From Stygiobacter sp043807765 (GTDB lineage: Bacteria > Bacteroidota > Ignavibacteria > Ignavibacteriales > Melioribacteraceae), in contig JAZDFQ010000069.1 of assembly GCA_043807765.1 (NCBI GenBank), positions 1 through 64,000 of the forward strand: a DNA stretch of 64,000 bases, in the 5' to 3' direction. Below the pieces are notes generated by a model that did not search any database, had not been told where the DNA came from, and saw only the letters and a program-made list of their open reading frames with translations. Shown here one piece after another: positions 52,824 to 62,447 of the stretch. The translations under genes and the position numbers were made by a program. Within the stretch, counting starts at the first letter, position 1. The number at the start of each line of letters is the position of its first letter.

Positions 52824-53861
52824 TCATTTCTTCGCAGTTTTAATTTTTTTATCTATTGAATAAACATCAATCAAACTTTGTATTCTTAAAGATTCGTATT
52901 TGTCGTTTTTTACCATTTCTAAAACTTTCCGGAATGTTTTAATTCCTTTTTCCTTTTCACCCGTGTCTATTAGCATGTAGCCCATATCTTGAAGATATTC
53001 CTTATTGTTGGGATATTTTACTAGTAACTTGTTTATATGCTTCATCGCATCCGTATATTTTCCCAGCATTCGATATTGCCAAGCCAAATCCCACAGCACA
53101 TTGGTGTTCGAAGTATCTTTTTGGTACTGTTCTTCTAATATTTCGAGGGCCGCTAACCTTTGCCCAACAACATTTAAGCATGAAACTACTTCGATTAGCA
53201 AGTCTTGATCAGTAGGGTTAGTTTCTAAAATGTCCAGATATAATTTAAGTGCTTTATACTGGTTTCTTAAATCTGAGGCATAGAAGGATCCTCTTCTTCC
53301 TTTAAAATATCTGGAATAGATTCTTGCGTTCATTAACTTGGCTTCTATAGCATTTGGATTTTTCTTTACCGCAATTTTAAAATCTTCCAATGCTTTTTCC
53401 GGTAGATCTAAGAAGTAATACCAAATACCTCTTGCAAAATAAAAAAGATAGTTGTTTTCATTTTTTGAAATTGCATCAGTCAGAAATTCAATTTCATTTG
53501 AGTATTCCAACAATTTAACTCTTCTTTCCTCTTCATTGTAAGAAACAAACTCTTTGTTTGCCGCATACGAATAGTTATTCAAATACAGTCCAAACTGTTT
53601 ATTTGCTTCAGATCCTTGGTTCAGCTTACCCAAAAATGCTGGATAGTTTTTGGATATACACAATTCGCAATTTGCTAACCGTATATATGCGGGTAAATAG
53701 TCCGGGTGATTTTTTTTTACCTCATTATAGATCTTCGCCGCACCAACATAATCGTTATTCATAAATTTTTTATCACCTAGAGTAATCATTTTTTCTTTTT
53801 CTGATTTGCAGCCGATCAACAACATCAACGGAAGAAGTAATACAATAAATAGTGTTTTCAT
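52824..53861 (-). CDS. TPR-repeat lipoprotein
   Basis: The protein has 345 aa. The signal ends in the lipobox LIGC, followed by at least five tetratricopeptide units (NDYVGAAKIYNEVKKNHPDY, LPEKALEDFKIAVKKNPNAI, QRLAALEILEEQYQKDTSN, GKYTDAMKHINKLLVKYPNN, GEKEKGIKTFRKVLEM). TPRs bind protein partners. Last gene of the ABC/GntR/GIN operon, overlapping the GIN gene by 4 nt. Confidence 0.85.
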   Translation of the reverse strand: MKTLFIVLLLPLMLLIGCKSEKEKMITLGDKKFMNNDYVGAAKIYNEVKKNHPDYLPAYIRLANCELCISKNYPAFLGKLNQGSEANKQFGLYLNNYSYAANKEFVSYNEEERRVKLLEYSNEIEFLTDAISKNENNYLFYFARGIWYYFLDLPEKALEDFKIAVKKNPNAIEAKLMNARIYSRYFKGRRGSFYASDLRNQYKALKLYLDILETNPTDQDLLIEVVSCLNVVGQRLAALEILEEQYQKDTSNTNVLWDLAWQYRMLGKYTDAMKHINKLLVKYPNNKEYLQDMGYMLIDTGEKEKGIKTFRKVLEMVKNDKYESLRIQSLIDVYSIDKKIKTAKK

Positions 53862-54550
53862 TTTTTCACCATCCTTTTGCTTTTACGTTCTGCTACAAAA
53901 GTTGGGTAATCAAACTTTTTCCCATTTGCAATTAGTGTTGCGTCTTTATCTTTACTTCCGCTCACTCCATCTGGTCCCACACTTACAATTAACATACTTT
54001 CATTTTTTAACCTGACGTTTACTTCATTCGCTTTCTCTAGAGATATGATTGATTGATCGGCTGCATCTAGGCGTGCGTATTTGTAATCGCACCCACCGAT
54101 CTTTACAATTGAGGAATCTTTAGCAATTATTTTTATTGTATCGCCATTAACTTCCCACATTTGGATTGTTGCATCCTTCTGCACATTGATTCCCTCAAGT
54201 CTTCTTACATATAGTTTAATTAGCAAGTAGTACGGGTAGTTCGCCATATTCACTTTGGATTCAATTTTAAGCTTGCCGTTTTGTTCAATAATTTCCGTAT
54301 ACTTTGTTACCAGCAGATCTGGTCCAAAAAATTTTAAACTATCCTTTTCCGACTCATAAATCTGAAGTTCATATCCGCCGTTTATTTCCAGTTCGTTTAT
54401 TTGAGAGTATTTCTTTGTTATTTCTACAAACTTTTCTTTGAATGGCTGCGGGGTATATTTTACAACACTTGTAAGTTTTATAGCAAGCAATGTTGTTGCT
54501 GCCAACAGCAAAACAAACACACCTATTAAAATTTTATTTGTCAGTTTCAT
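53858..54550 (-). CDS. GIN-domain (DUF2807-like) membrane protein
   Basis: The protein has 230 aa with one N-terminal membrane helix (ILIGVFVLLLAATTLLAIKL) and a beta-helical domain outside: INELEINGGYELQIYESEKD opens the GIN repeat, followed by ANYPYYLLIKLYVRRLEGIN and short strand-turn units to the end. ATG at 54550 was chosen over 54583, which would lie inside the GntR gene. Companion to the DUF4097 proteins at 34-37 kb in fold; function unknown. Confidence 0.75.
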   Translation of the reverse strand: MKLTNKILIGVFVLLLAATTLLAIKLTSVVKYTPQPFKEKFVEITKKYSQINELEINGGYELQIYESEKDSLKFFGPDLLVTKYTEIIEQNGKLKIESKVNMANYPYYLLIKLYVRRLEGINVQKDATIQMWEVNGDTIKIIAKDSSIVKIGGCDYKYARLDAADQSIISLEKANEVNVRLKNESMLIVSVGPDGVSGSKDKDATLIANGKKFDYPTFVAERKSKRMVKK

Positions 54551-54557
54551 TTTTACC

Positions 54558-54923
54558 TCAAGACTTAGTGTTTCGTTTAGCATAGCTTTCTTGTATTTCT
54601 TCTATGCTTATGTTCAGTAAATCCATCATCTTAAAAACATTTTTTAAATCCACTTCAAAAAAGTGTTTAAGCATGTATGCAATTGTTTTTTCTAACCCTT
54701 TTTCTGCTACAAAGAATCCTATCCCTCGCTGATTAACTATTATTTCTTTTTCTTGCAGCATTGCATAAGTTCTCATCACCGTGTTTGGGTTAACTGCAAT
54801 TTCAATTGCCATTTCGCGTACAGAAGGAATGCGCCCCCCCTCTTTCCATTTACCGGAAAGAATATTCTCGCAGACGTAATCACCTATCTGCAAGTAAATT
54901 GGTTGGGAAGCTCTAAATTCCAT
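54558..54923 (-). CDS. GntR-family regulator, YtrA type
   Basis: This 121-aa protein consists of a winged-helix domain (QPIYLQIGDYVCENILSGKW, RIPSVREMAIEIAVNPNTVM, RTYAMLQEKEIIVNQRGIGF) and a short C-terminal helix pair, without a ligand-binding domain. This is the YtrA subfamily, which controls ABC transporter operons. It is unusual here in being third rather than first in the operon. Overlaps the permease gene by 11 nt. Confidence 0.9.
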   Translation of the reverse strand: MEFRASQPIYLQIGDYVCENILSGKWKEGGRIPSVREMAIEIAVNPNTVMRTYAMLQEKEIIVNQRGIGFFVAEKGLEKTIAYMLKHFFEVDLKNVFKMMDLLNISIEEIQESYAKRNTKS

Positions 54924-55737
54924 CTTTCACCTCAATTTCTCTTAATCTTATAAAGCCTAAAACCCAAAAGAATGGTGGGGTTAAATAAGAGAACATCCAT
55001 TTGCTAATTGATTCTACATCTTCATAAACACTTCTTAGTTTTGTGATAGATTGAATTGTGGGAACTTGGTTTTGTTCATCGTTAAAACCACTGTAGCCAA
55101 TGGTCAAATATTCCTTCAGCTTTATTAAATCTACCAATCCAATTTCTCTTAAGAACTGTGTGAAGAAATAAATTATCGTCATCAGTGAGATGATTGTAAG
55201 AATTACTTTGGCTAATTCCATTTTGCGGAAATAAATACTTCCAAAGAAAAAGATTGAGTGTGCAGTCAGATAGAGCCATAGATAATTCCACTCACTAAAT
55301 TCCTTTAGTGTACTTCTTTGGATAAATGGTGCACCCAAGTTCAATAAACTGACTTGCAGTTTGTTAATCGATATTGCAAAGACAGCAAGTAATACAAATC
55401 CAAATGTTGTTAAGATGAATTTAGTCAAATACTTTTCTAAAGATGATGATGGCAGCATTAAGTAGTCTATTTCTTTGTCCGGTAAGTTCAAATCGTAAAA
55501 AATAAATGCTGTTACAACTACACAATAAATTATCACGACGATTGGATAACTGCTATAATGTTTGTACTGTACTTGCATTACACCAACTTCTAGTGGAGTA
55601 AAGGCTCCTTTCACATAAGTAACAACCAAACAAACCAAAATCATCGAGGCACCAATTATTAGCAAATTAATTTTGTTTAGCGCGAACTCACGCACAATTG
55701 TTAGCCAAAGTCTTTTCATATCTAATGTTTGATTCAT
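54913..55737 (-). CDS. ABC transporter permease subunit
   Basis: The protein has 274 aa with six predicted membrane helices (about 24-42, 66-85, 106-126, 148-166, 173-193, 245-262) and no enzymatic motif. It partners the ATPase encoded just upstream (ATGA overlap). It resembles ABC-2-type exporters of the YtrA-controlled class. Confidence 0.8.
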   Translation of the reverse strand: MNQTLDMKRLWLTIVREFALNKINLLIIGASMILVCLVVTYVKGAFTPLEVGVMQVQYKHYSSYPIVVIIYCVVVTAFIFYDLNLPDKEIDYLMLPSSSLEKYLTKFILTTFGFVLLAVFAISINKLQVSLLNLGAPFIQRSTLKEFSEWNYLWLYLTAHSIFFFGSIYFRKMELAKVILTIISLMTIIYFFTQFLREIGLVDLIKLKEYLTIGYSGFNDEQNQVPTIQSITKLRSVYEDVESISKWMFSYLTPPFFWVLGFIRLREIEVKDGI

Positions 55738-56582
55738 AGTTCCACCTCGGCTGTAAATAGGGAGTTTATTTTCTTCTGGTTTGTTGTTACAGCATTAAAT
55801 AGTAATTCAATATCAACTTCACTTTCTATTTCATCGTTATTAATGTTCAAAGAAGCATAACCGCCAAGAGTGCTTTCATAGTGAATTACATTTTCTCCTT
55901 CCGGCAAGTCCTTCTGTAAACTAAGGCTGAGTTTCTGCTCAATCTCTTGAATTGTCCGATTAAAAATAATTTTCCCTTTATCAAGAATTAGAATCGGATC
56001 AATTAAGTGTTTCATATCTCTAACCTGATGTGTTGAGATTAGAAATATTTTGTTCTCATCAATTGATTCGGCAACAAGTTTTCTGAAAACTATTTTAGCC
56101 GGAATGTCTAAACCATTTGTCGGCTCGTCCAGCAAAAGAACCTTTGTGTTAGCCGCTAACGAAAAAGCGAGCGCCAGTTTTTTCTTTTGGCCATAAGATA
56201 ACGAACTGATTTTGTTGCCAGATTCAATTTCAAGCTCCGACAGAAAGCGTATAAATTTTTCTTTATCAAACCGGTTATAAAAAGGTGAGTAGATTTCCAG
56301 ATATTCTGAAATTTTAAGGGGTGGCAAGTAGCTGTTTTCCGGCAAGAAAATAATTTCTTGCAGAACATTAGGTTTACGCTCCAGAGTTTTCCGGTTATCA
56401 AGCAAGCATGTTCCTTTAAGAGGAAACAGCAATCCGGAAATCAATTTTAGCAGCGAAGTTTTTCCAGCCCCATTTTTTCCTAGTAGTCCGTAGATATTAC
56501 CAGCGGTTAATTCCAGACTGAAATCTAGAAATAGTGGTTCTTTTTTACGATAAGAGAAACACATTTCGCTAATTTTTACCAT
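55734..56582 (-). CDS. ABC transporter ATP-binding protein
   Basis: This 282-aa ATPase has Walker A GLLGKNGAGKTSLL (about 34-47), signature LSYGQKKKLALAFS, Walker B VLLLDEPTNGLD and the switch HQVRDMKHLI. A C-terminal extension from about 210 is poorly conserved. First gene of the operon; a GTGTA dyad lies 18 nt upstream. Confidence 0.94.
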   Translation of the reverse strand: MVKISEMCFSYRKKEPLFLDFSLELTAGNIYGLLGKNGAGKTSLLKLISGLLFPLKGTCLLDNRKTLERKPNVLQEIIFLPENSYLPPLKISEYLEIYSPFYNRFDKEKFIRFLSELEIESGNKISSLSYGQKKKLALAFSLAANTKVLLLDEPTNGLDIPAKIVFRKLVAESIDENKIFLISTHQVRDMKHLIDPILILDKGKIIFNRTIQEIEQKLSLSLQKDLPEGENVIHYESTLGGYASLNINNDEIESEVDIELLFNAVTTNQKKINSLFTAEVEL

Positions 56583-56599
56583 TAAGCACCTCTGTTTTA

Positions 56600-56621
56600 G
56601 TGTACTATCTTTCTAATACAC
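56600..56621. promoter_or_regulatory. Probable operator of the YtrA-type GntR regulator
   Basis: GTGTACTATC and, inverted, GTGTATTAGA form a 22-bp dyad 18 nt upstream of the ABC ATPase start. The GT...TAC/GTA...AC arrangement fits what is described for YtrA-subfamily sites. That the GntR protein of the same operon binds it is inference. Confidence 0.5.
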
Positions 56622-56669
56622 CATTAACTTACGAAGTGTTTCTTCTTTAGTCAAGGGAATTTTTGAAGA

Positions 56670-57812
56670 TTAGTTGCTCATCAGGCTGGTTATAAAGCGC
56701 ATATTGCGGCTTTTGGAATTTAAAATGATGATCTTAAGTACTGCTGTTAGCGGGACTGATATGAACATTCCGACAATTCCCCATAAATAACCCCAAAGTA
56801 GCAAGGAAAGAAGAATTACTAATGGATTAAGACCTAGCCGGTCTCCAAATACTTTCGGCTCAATAATATTTCCAATTATATTTTGAACAACAATCAACAC
56901 GGCGGTAACCAGAAAGGCGTATCCAAACGATTCATATTGAACAAGCGTCATCAAAGCTGGCATAATAACTGAAATAACAGAACCTATGTTTGGGATAAAG
57001 TTAAGTATAATTGCAAAAGCCGCCCAGATTATAAAAAACTCAACATCGAACGCCCAGAGTATAAAACCCATGATTAAACCAACCGAGAGGCTGATCAAAA
57101 ATTTTGTAATAATATATTTCTGAACTTGTTCGGTTATATCTCTGAATGTTCGTTGTAAAGTTTCTTCTCGCTGAATAGTCATTGTTTCGAACGATTCTTC
57201 TTCTGGGGAAGTTTGTTTTTCATCATTCGATGCATTCTTGTGTTCCTTTTTCATTTTCTTTAGCGAATGCTTGATTTCTTTTTCTACAAACCGGGCACGT
57301 ATTGCTTGCAATGTTTTTTCATGTCCGCTTGAGATAAATATGAAAAAGAAAAGAACCAACAAAACGCTTGTTACAACAGATAATGTGGATTCTACTACGC
57401 CGCTGGCCAATACAGAGTAATCCAATTTTTTTAATACCTTCGCTACATTGAAGTGTGTAAAAGAGTAATCCCTCACACCAATGGATTTAGCGGCTTCGCT
57501 TACTATTTTGTTTAATTTTTGTTCGTATAAAGGAACTTGCTCTCCAAACTGAATAAGTGAATCGATAATGACTCTAGAAACTCCATATAGTAATGATGCG
57601 GTCAAAACAATATCTATAAAGATTACTATTCCTATGGGAATTTTATGCCGTTCTAAAAAGGTATTAAGCGGTTCAAAGAAGAAAAAAAGAAAGTACGCTA
57701 TAACAAGGGGAATGAAAATGTGTTGTAATTCTTTCAAAAGTAGAAAGATTACAAAAAGCCCTAAGACGGACATGAAAAACTTTATGGTAGGATCAGTAAA
57801 GTGACGTTTCAT
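56670..57812 (-). CDS. AI-2E family transporter
   Basis: This 380-aa membrane protein has seven or eight hydrophobic segments. LQHIFIPLVIAYFLFFFFEP near the start, then FIILNFIPNIGSVISVIMPA and GNIIEPKVFGDRLGLNPLVI at the end, are the TqsA/YdgG-family pattern. A charged stretch of about 50 residues (EKQTSPEEESFETM) interrupts the middle and is longer than usual. Substrate unknown; members range from quorum-signal export to ion exchange. Confidence 0.9.
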   Translation of the reverse strand: MKRHFTDPTIKFFMSVLGLFVIFLLLKELQHIFIPLVIAYFLFFFFEPLNTFLERHKIPIGIVIFIDIVLTASLLYGVSRVIIDSLIQFGEQVPLYEQKLNKIVSEAAKSIGVRDYSFTHFNVAKVLKKLDYSVLASGVVESTLSVVTSVLLVLFFFIFISSGHEKTLQAIRARFVEKEIKHSLKKMKKEHKNASNDEKQTSPEEESFETMTIQREETLQRTFRDITEQVQKYIITKFLISLSVGLIMGFILWAFDVEFFIIWAAFAIILNFIPNIGSVISVIMPALMTLVQYESFGYAFLVTAVLIVVQNIIGNIIEPKVFGDRLGLNPLVILLSLLLWGYLWGIVGMFISVPLTAVLKIIILNSKSRNMRFITSLMSN

Positions 57813-57915
57813 CTTTGTGTTTTAATTTCATCACTTATAAAATACCAAAATTTGATTTTATAACGCGGTTATTTTTCTGTAATTTGATGTAGAGGATGAA
57901 CTTTAGGGAGAAAAT

Positions 57916-59274
57916 ATGTTATACCAACCAAAAAGAAGCGGATTTTCTTGTTCTTCAAAACTCACAATTTTGCTTGTTTTTGCCTTACTGCTTTCAACAA
58001 ATTTTGCTCAGACCGAAAAAAAACATCCGGAATGGGCAAAAAATATTTCAATTTATGAAGTGAACCTTCGACAATATACTCAAGAAGGAACGCTCAAAGC
58101 TTTCGATTCACATTTACCTAAACTAAAAAAAATGAATGTTGGTATTCTTTGGTTTATGCCGATAAATCCTATAGGTAAGATAAATAGAAAGGGAACGCTG
58201 GGTAGTTACTATTCCGTAAAAGATTACAAAGCGCTCAATCCGGAGTTTGGCACTCTTGCAGATTTTAAATCCGTTGTTAAGCATGCTCATAAGCTTGGTA
58301 TGTATGTTATTATCGATTGGGTAGCAAACCACACCTCTTGGGATAATGTTTGGATGAAAACTAATCCTGAATTTTTTAATAAAGGTAAAGATGGAAAGTT
58401 TATCTCTCCTTTTGATTGGACGGATGTTGTTGATTTGAACTATAACAACAAAGAATTATGGAACGCAATGCGTGAAGCGATGCAATATTGGGTTGATGAG
58501 TGTAATGTAGACGGCTTCCGCTGCGATGTTGCAGCAATGGTTCCAACAGAATTTTGGAATTGGGTTCGTCCGCAGTTAGAAACAAAGAAAAATTTATTTA
58601 TGCTGGCCGAAGCTACAGAACCGGAACTGCATCATGCTTTTGATATGACTTATAGCTGGCAGCTTAAAGATTTGTTTGTCGGCGTTAGTAAAAAAGAAAA
58701 ATCTGCTGCCGATTTTTATACTCACTTTGAAAAAGAAAAAAGTGAATATCCTAAAGATGCTTATAGAATGACTTTTACTTCTAATCACGATGAAAACAGC
58801 TGGAATGGAACCGACAAAGAAAGGTTTGGCGACGCAAGTAAAATGTTCGCCGTACTTTCCAATATTGTACCCGGAATGCCGCTCGTCTACTCCGGACAAG
58901 AAGCCGGTTTAGACAAACGCCTCCTCTTTTTTGAAAGAGACCCGATCGACTGGAAGAAGGATGAAATGCGTGAACTTTATACGCGTTTATTCGATCTAAA
59001 GAAAAACAACCAAGCGTTGTGGAACGGATCTTTAGGCGGAGAATTTCAAAAAGTTGCAACAAACAATGAATCGGTTTTTTCTTTTGTTCGTCAGAAGGAT
59101 GGAAAGAAAGTTTTAGCTTTCTTTAACATTTCCTCTTCACCAATAAAAATAAACACGGAAGATGTATTAATTGCCGGTACATATAAGGATTTTAACACCG
59201 GTAAAAAGATTAAGGTGGGCAAGAGTTATTCAACCTCGCTAGATGCTTGGGGTTACAAAATATTATTCCTCTAA
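57916..59274 (+). CDS. Secreted alpha-amylase-family glycoside hydrolase
   Basis: The protein has 452 aa with a signal peptide (about 1-31) and a GH13 barrel. The substrate-binding ANHTSWD is at 137-143. The nucleophile is D204 in VDGFRCDVAAMVP, the acid/base is E232 in FMLAEATEP, and the stabilising acid is D292 in FTSNHDENSW. A C-terminal beta domain ends with AWGYKILFL. It should cleave alpha-glucans outside the inner membrane; exact substrate not assignable. Confidence 0.93.
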   Translation: MLYQPKRSGFSCSSKLTILLVFALLLSTNFAQTEKKHPEWAKNISIYEVNLRQYTQEGTLKAFDSHLPKLKKMNVGILWFMPINPIGKINRKGTLGSYYSVKDYKALNPEFGTLADFKSVVKHAHKLGMYVIIDWVANHTSWDNVWMKTNPEFFNKGKDGKFISPFDWTDVVDLNYNNKELWNAMREAMQYWVDECNVDGFRCDVAAMVPTEFWNWVRPQLETKKNLFMLAEATEPELHHAFDMTYSWQLKDLFVGVSKKEKSAADFYTHFEKEKSEYPKDAYRMTFTSNHDENSWNGTDKERFGDASKMFAVLSNIVPGMPLVYSGQEAGLDKRLLFFERDPIDWKKDEMRELYTRLFDLKKNNQALWNGSLGGEFQKVATNNESVFSFVRQKDGKKVLAFFNISSSPIKINTEDVLIAGTYKDFNTGKKIKVGKSYSTSLDAWGYKILFL

Positions 59275-59302
59275 ATAGGACGCTGAATTTTAGTTTGCTG
59301 AA

Positions 59303-61855
59303 GTGAGTCATCTAAACAAAATATCGTCTTCAAGAAAAATAGTGTATGCAATTGCATTCATTGCTACGCTAATGATATTAACAACTGTAATTGCCAATAT
59401 TTTTATTCAAAACAGAATCAATTATCTCTACACGGAAGTCTTTAACTCAGCAATAAAAATAGAGACACACCTCTCGAAGGCAAGAACGGCTGCGCTTTTT
59501 ACTTTAAATTCTCCAACCGAAATCTCAAAAAGAGAAGCTTGGGATGAAATTAGTCAAGCCGAGTTATTATCAAGCGCCCTTACGGAAGAAAACAAATCCT
59601 TTTTCATATCTATTCTTCCGTTTGATGATCGGTCATTCAAGTTTAGCGTCCAGAGACTACAAGAACTGATTAGTGAATACAGGGCGCAATTTGGAACAGT
59701 ATTGAAGGGAGAAACAGCTCCGACGGATTCTCTATTTATTTTATGGAACAGAACTTACTCACGCATTTCGAATCAAAACGAAATTATTGAGGTAGAACTG
59801 AAAAAGTTGATCGACAAACAATCTCAAACCTTTCGTTACGCTCAGCTCGGTCTCGTTGTTTCTTCAATACTATTAACATTGGTAGCTATCTTTGTTTTCT
59901 TTAGATATGAAAACCAGCAAGGGCAATACTTAAGAAAAATCGAAGAAGCAAAAAATAGTCTTGCAATCGGTTCTCGTAAAGCAACTAAGGCAGAAGAAGC
60001 TTTTCAAGAAAGTCAGAGACAGCTTAATACCCTAATCAATAATCTACCCGGGTTGGTGTACAAATTTAAGGCTGATTCTATTTGGTCTATGAATTTTGTT
60101 AGCGATAAGTCTTTAGTGATAACCGGTTACAGACCCGAACAATTAATTAACGACAAAGAAGTTTCTTACTACGAGTTGATCAATCAAGATGATAGAAAGA
60201 AAATTTTTGAACAAGTACAAAAAGCAATTGAAGAAAAGAAATCTTACCAGCTTATTTATAGAATTAAAACTGCAAGCGGCTATGAAAAATGGGTCTGGGA
60301 ACAAGGAATTGGAATTTTCAACGATACAAACGATGAACTTGTTGCTCTGGAAGGTTTCATCACCGACGTAACAGAACAAAAATCTGTTGAAGACCAATTA
60401 AACTTACAAAGCAACGCACTTGAAGCCGCTGCTAATGGAATTGTTATTACCGACAAAGACGGTTTAGTACTTTGGGCTAACAGCGCATTTACAAAACTGA
60501 CCGGATATTTCCTTAAAGAAGTACTCGGCAAAAAAACAAGCTTCTTAAAAAGCGGCCACCAGACCAAAGAATACTACGAGTATATGTGGCATAAAATCTC
60601 AATAGGCGAAACGTGGCGTGGCGAATTAATTAACAGAAGAAAAGATGGTGATGAATACACCGAGGAAATGACAATCACACCGGTGAAATCTTCTTCCGGA
60701 GAAATAACCTATTACGTAGCAATCAAGCAAGACATTACGGAAAGAAAATTAGCCGAAGAAGCGCTTAAAGAAAGCGAACTTCGTTTCCGTGGATTGTATG
60801 AGAATGCAACAATAGGATTGTATCGTACAACTCCGGACGGAAAAATTTTAATGGCTAATCCAACCTTATTGAAAATATTCGGCATCGAGAGTTTAGAAAA
60901 GCTTTTGGATATGCCTGCTGCTCACGTTTATGTAGATACTGAATCGAGACTAGCATTCAAGCGTGAAATAGAATTGAATGGGAGAATAGTCGGATTCGAA
61001 TCCAGATGGAAACGAGCGGATGGACCGATTATTTATGTTAGAGAAAGTGCCCGTGCTATTTTAGATGAACGCGGCAGCATAATGTACTTCGAAGGCACTG
61101 TTGAAGATATTACGGAAAAGAAAAAAGCAGAAGAAGATATAATTCAAGCGAAAGAGAAAGCGGAAAAATCCGATAGACTGAAATCCGAATTTCTTGCTCA
61201 GATGTCTCACGAAATTAGAACTCCATTGAATGTAATTCTTAATTTCTCCTCATTGCTAAAAGAAGAACTTCAAAATGAAGTTGACGAAGAACTTAAAAGC
61301 TCTTTCGATGTAATTGAGTTTGAAGGCAAGCGAATAATGCGTACGGTAGAATTAATTTTAAATATGTCCGAACTTCAAACCGGGAACTATTCGTTCCGAT
61401 CTACCACGGTAAATGTCTCCGAAATATTAAAGAAGCTGCACAGAGAATTTGAGCCGCTCGCGTCCTCAAAAAGAATTTTATTTGAAGTTAGTAGCTCCGA
61501 AAAAGATATTCAGTTGCGCGGAGATGAATACTCCATCAATCAAATTTTTTATCACTTAATTGATAATGCGGTTAAGTATACTCAAGTTGGCAAAGTAACA
61601 GTCGTAGTAGATCGCGGGCCTAGCAATCAACTTATAGTTGATGTTATAGACACCGGAATTGGTATTGATGATGAATATTTTGAAATGTTGTTCACTCCAT
61701 TTACACGCGAGGAAAAAGGTTACACACGCAACTTTGAAGGTAACGGACTTGGTTTAGCGCTTGTTAAGCGCTACTGCGAACTTAACGGTGCAGAAATAAA
61801 AGTTATCAGCAACAAAGGAAAGGGCTCTACTTTCCGGGTTATATTTTCAACATGA
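59303..61855 (+). CDS. Membrane hybrid-PAS histidine kinase
   Basis: The protein has 850 aa. Helices at about 13-33 and 182-201 enclose a periplasmic sensor of about 148 residues. A coiled coil leads to three PAS domains (about 245-365, 370-490, 495-620; each ending near an ITE(R/Q/K)K linker). The H-box is LAQMSHEIRTPLNVILN with a normal histidine. The HATPase has IDNAVKYT, DTGIGI and GNGLGLALVKRY. No receiver domain or response regulator gene is adjacent. GTG start; overlaps the following GNAT by 4 nt. Confidence 0.92.
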   Translation: MSHLNKISSSRKIVYAIAFIATLMILTTVIANIFIQNRINYLYTEVFNSAIKIETHLSKARTAALFTLNSPTEISKREAWDEISQAELLSSALTEENKSFFISILPFDDRSFKFSVQRLQELISEYRAQFGTVLKGETAPTDSLFILWNRTYSRISNQNEIIEVELKKLIDKQSQTFRYAQLGLVVSSILLTLVAIFVFFRYENQQGQYLRKIEEAKNSLAIGSRKATKAEEAFQESQRQLNTLINNLPGLVYKFKADSIWSMNFVSDKSLVITGYRPEQLINDKEVSYYELINQDDRKKIFEQVQKAIEEKKSYQLIYRIKTASGYEKWVWEQGIGIFNDTNDELVALEGFITDVTEQKSVEDQLNLQSNALEAAANGIVITDKDGLVLWANSAFTKLTGYFLKEVLGKKTSFLKSGHQTKEYYEYMWHKISIGETWRGELINRRKDGDEYTEEMTITPVKSSSGEITYYVAIKQDITERKLAEEALKESELRFRGLYENATIGLYRTTPDGKILMANPTLLKIFGIESLEKLLDMPAAHVYVDTESRLAFKREIELNGRIVGFESRWKRADGPIIYVRESARAILDERGSIMYFEGTVEDITEKKKAEEDIIQAKEKAEKSDRLKSEFLAQMSHEIRTPLNVILNFSSLLKEELQNEVDEELKSSFDVIEFEGKRIMRTVELILNMSELQTGNYSFRSTTVNVSEILKKLHREFEPLASSKRILFEVSSSEKDIQLRGDEYSINQIFYHLIDNAVKYTQVGKVTVVVDRGPSNQLIVDVIDTGIGIDDEYFEMLFTPFTREEKGYTRNFEGNGLGLALVKRYCELNGAEIKVISNKGKGSTFRVIFST

Positions 61856-62421
61856 TTCCCAACAAACTCACATATAAATCACTAACAACAAAAAACTGGC
61901 AAGACTTCGAACTACTTTTCGGCGAACGTGGTGCATGCGGCGGCTGTTGGTGTATGGCGTGGCGTTTAAAATCATCTCAGTTTGAAAAGCAAAAAGGATC
62001 CGGCAACAAAAAGGCAATGCAGCGGCTAGTTGAAGAAAAAGAGCACGTTGGAATTATTGCTTACGATGGGAAAATTCCAATTGGCTGGTGTTCTTTTGCG
62101 CCGAGAGAAAAATATTTGCGTTTAGAAAACTCAAAAGTTCTTTCGCCAATAGATGATAACCCGGTTTGGTCAATTACATGTTTCTTTATGGCAAAGGAAT
62201 ATCGCAAAAAAGGAATTTCCACAGAACTATTAAAATCGGCAATAGAGTTTTGTAGAAAGAAAAAAGTGAAAATTTTGGAAGGTTACCCTACTGTACCATA
62301 TTCAAAGTCAATTCCGGCAGCGTTTGCCTGGACGGGAATTCCATCCGCATTCGAGAAAGCCGGGTTTGTTGAAGCTGCAAGACGCAGCAAATCCAGACCG
62401 ATTATGAGATTCTATTTATAA
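61852..62421 (+). CDS. GNAT-family N-acetyltransferase
   Basis: The protein has 189 aa. A Cys-rich entry (GACGGCWCMAWR) is followed by the acetyl-CoA loop region FFMAKEYRKKGISTELLKSA and a terminal YPTVPYSKSIPAAFAWTG. It resembles uncharacterised GNATs whose cysteines are grouped near the start. Coupled to the kinase by ATGA overlap. Confidence 0.85.
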   Translation: MIPNKLTYKSLTTKNWQDFELLFGERGACGGCWCMAWRLKSSQFEKQKGSGNKKAMQRLVEEKEHVGIIAYDGKIPIGWCSFAPREKYLRLENSKVLSPIDDNPVWSITCFFMAKEYRKKGISTELLKSAIEFCRKKKVKILEGYPTVPYSKSIPAAFAWTGIPSAFEKAGFVEAARRSKSRPIMRFYL

Positions 62422-62447
62422 ATATTTTTGAACAAAAGGAGATTTAC

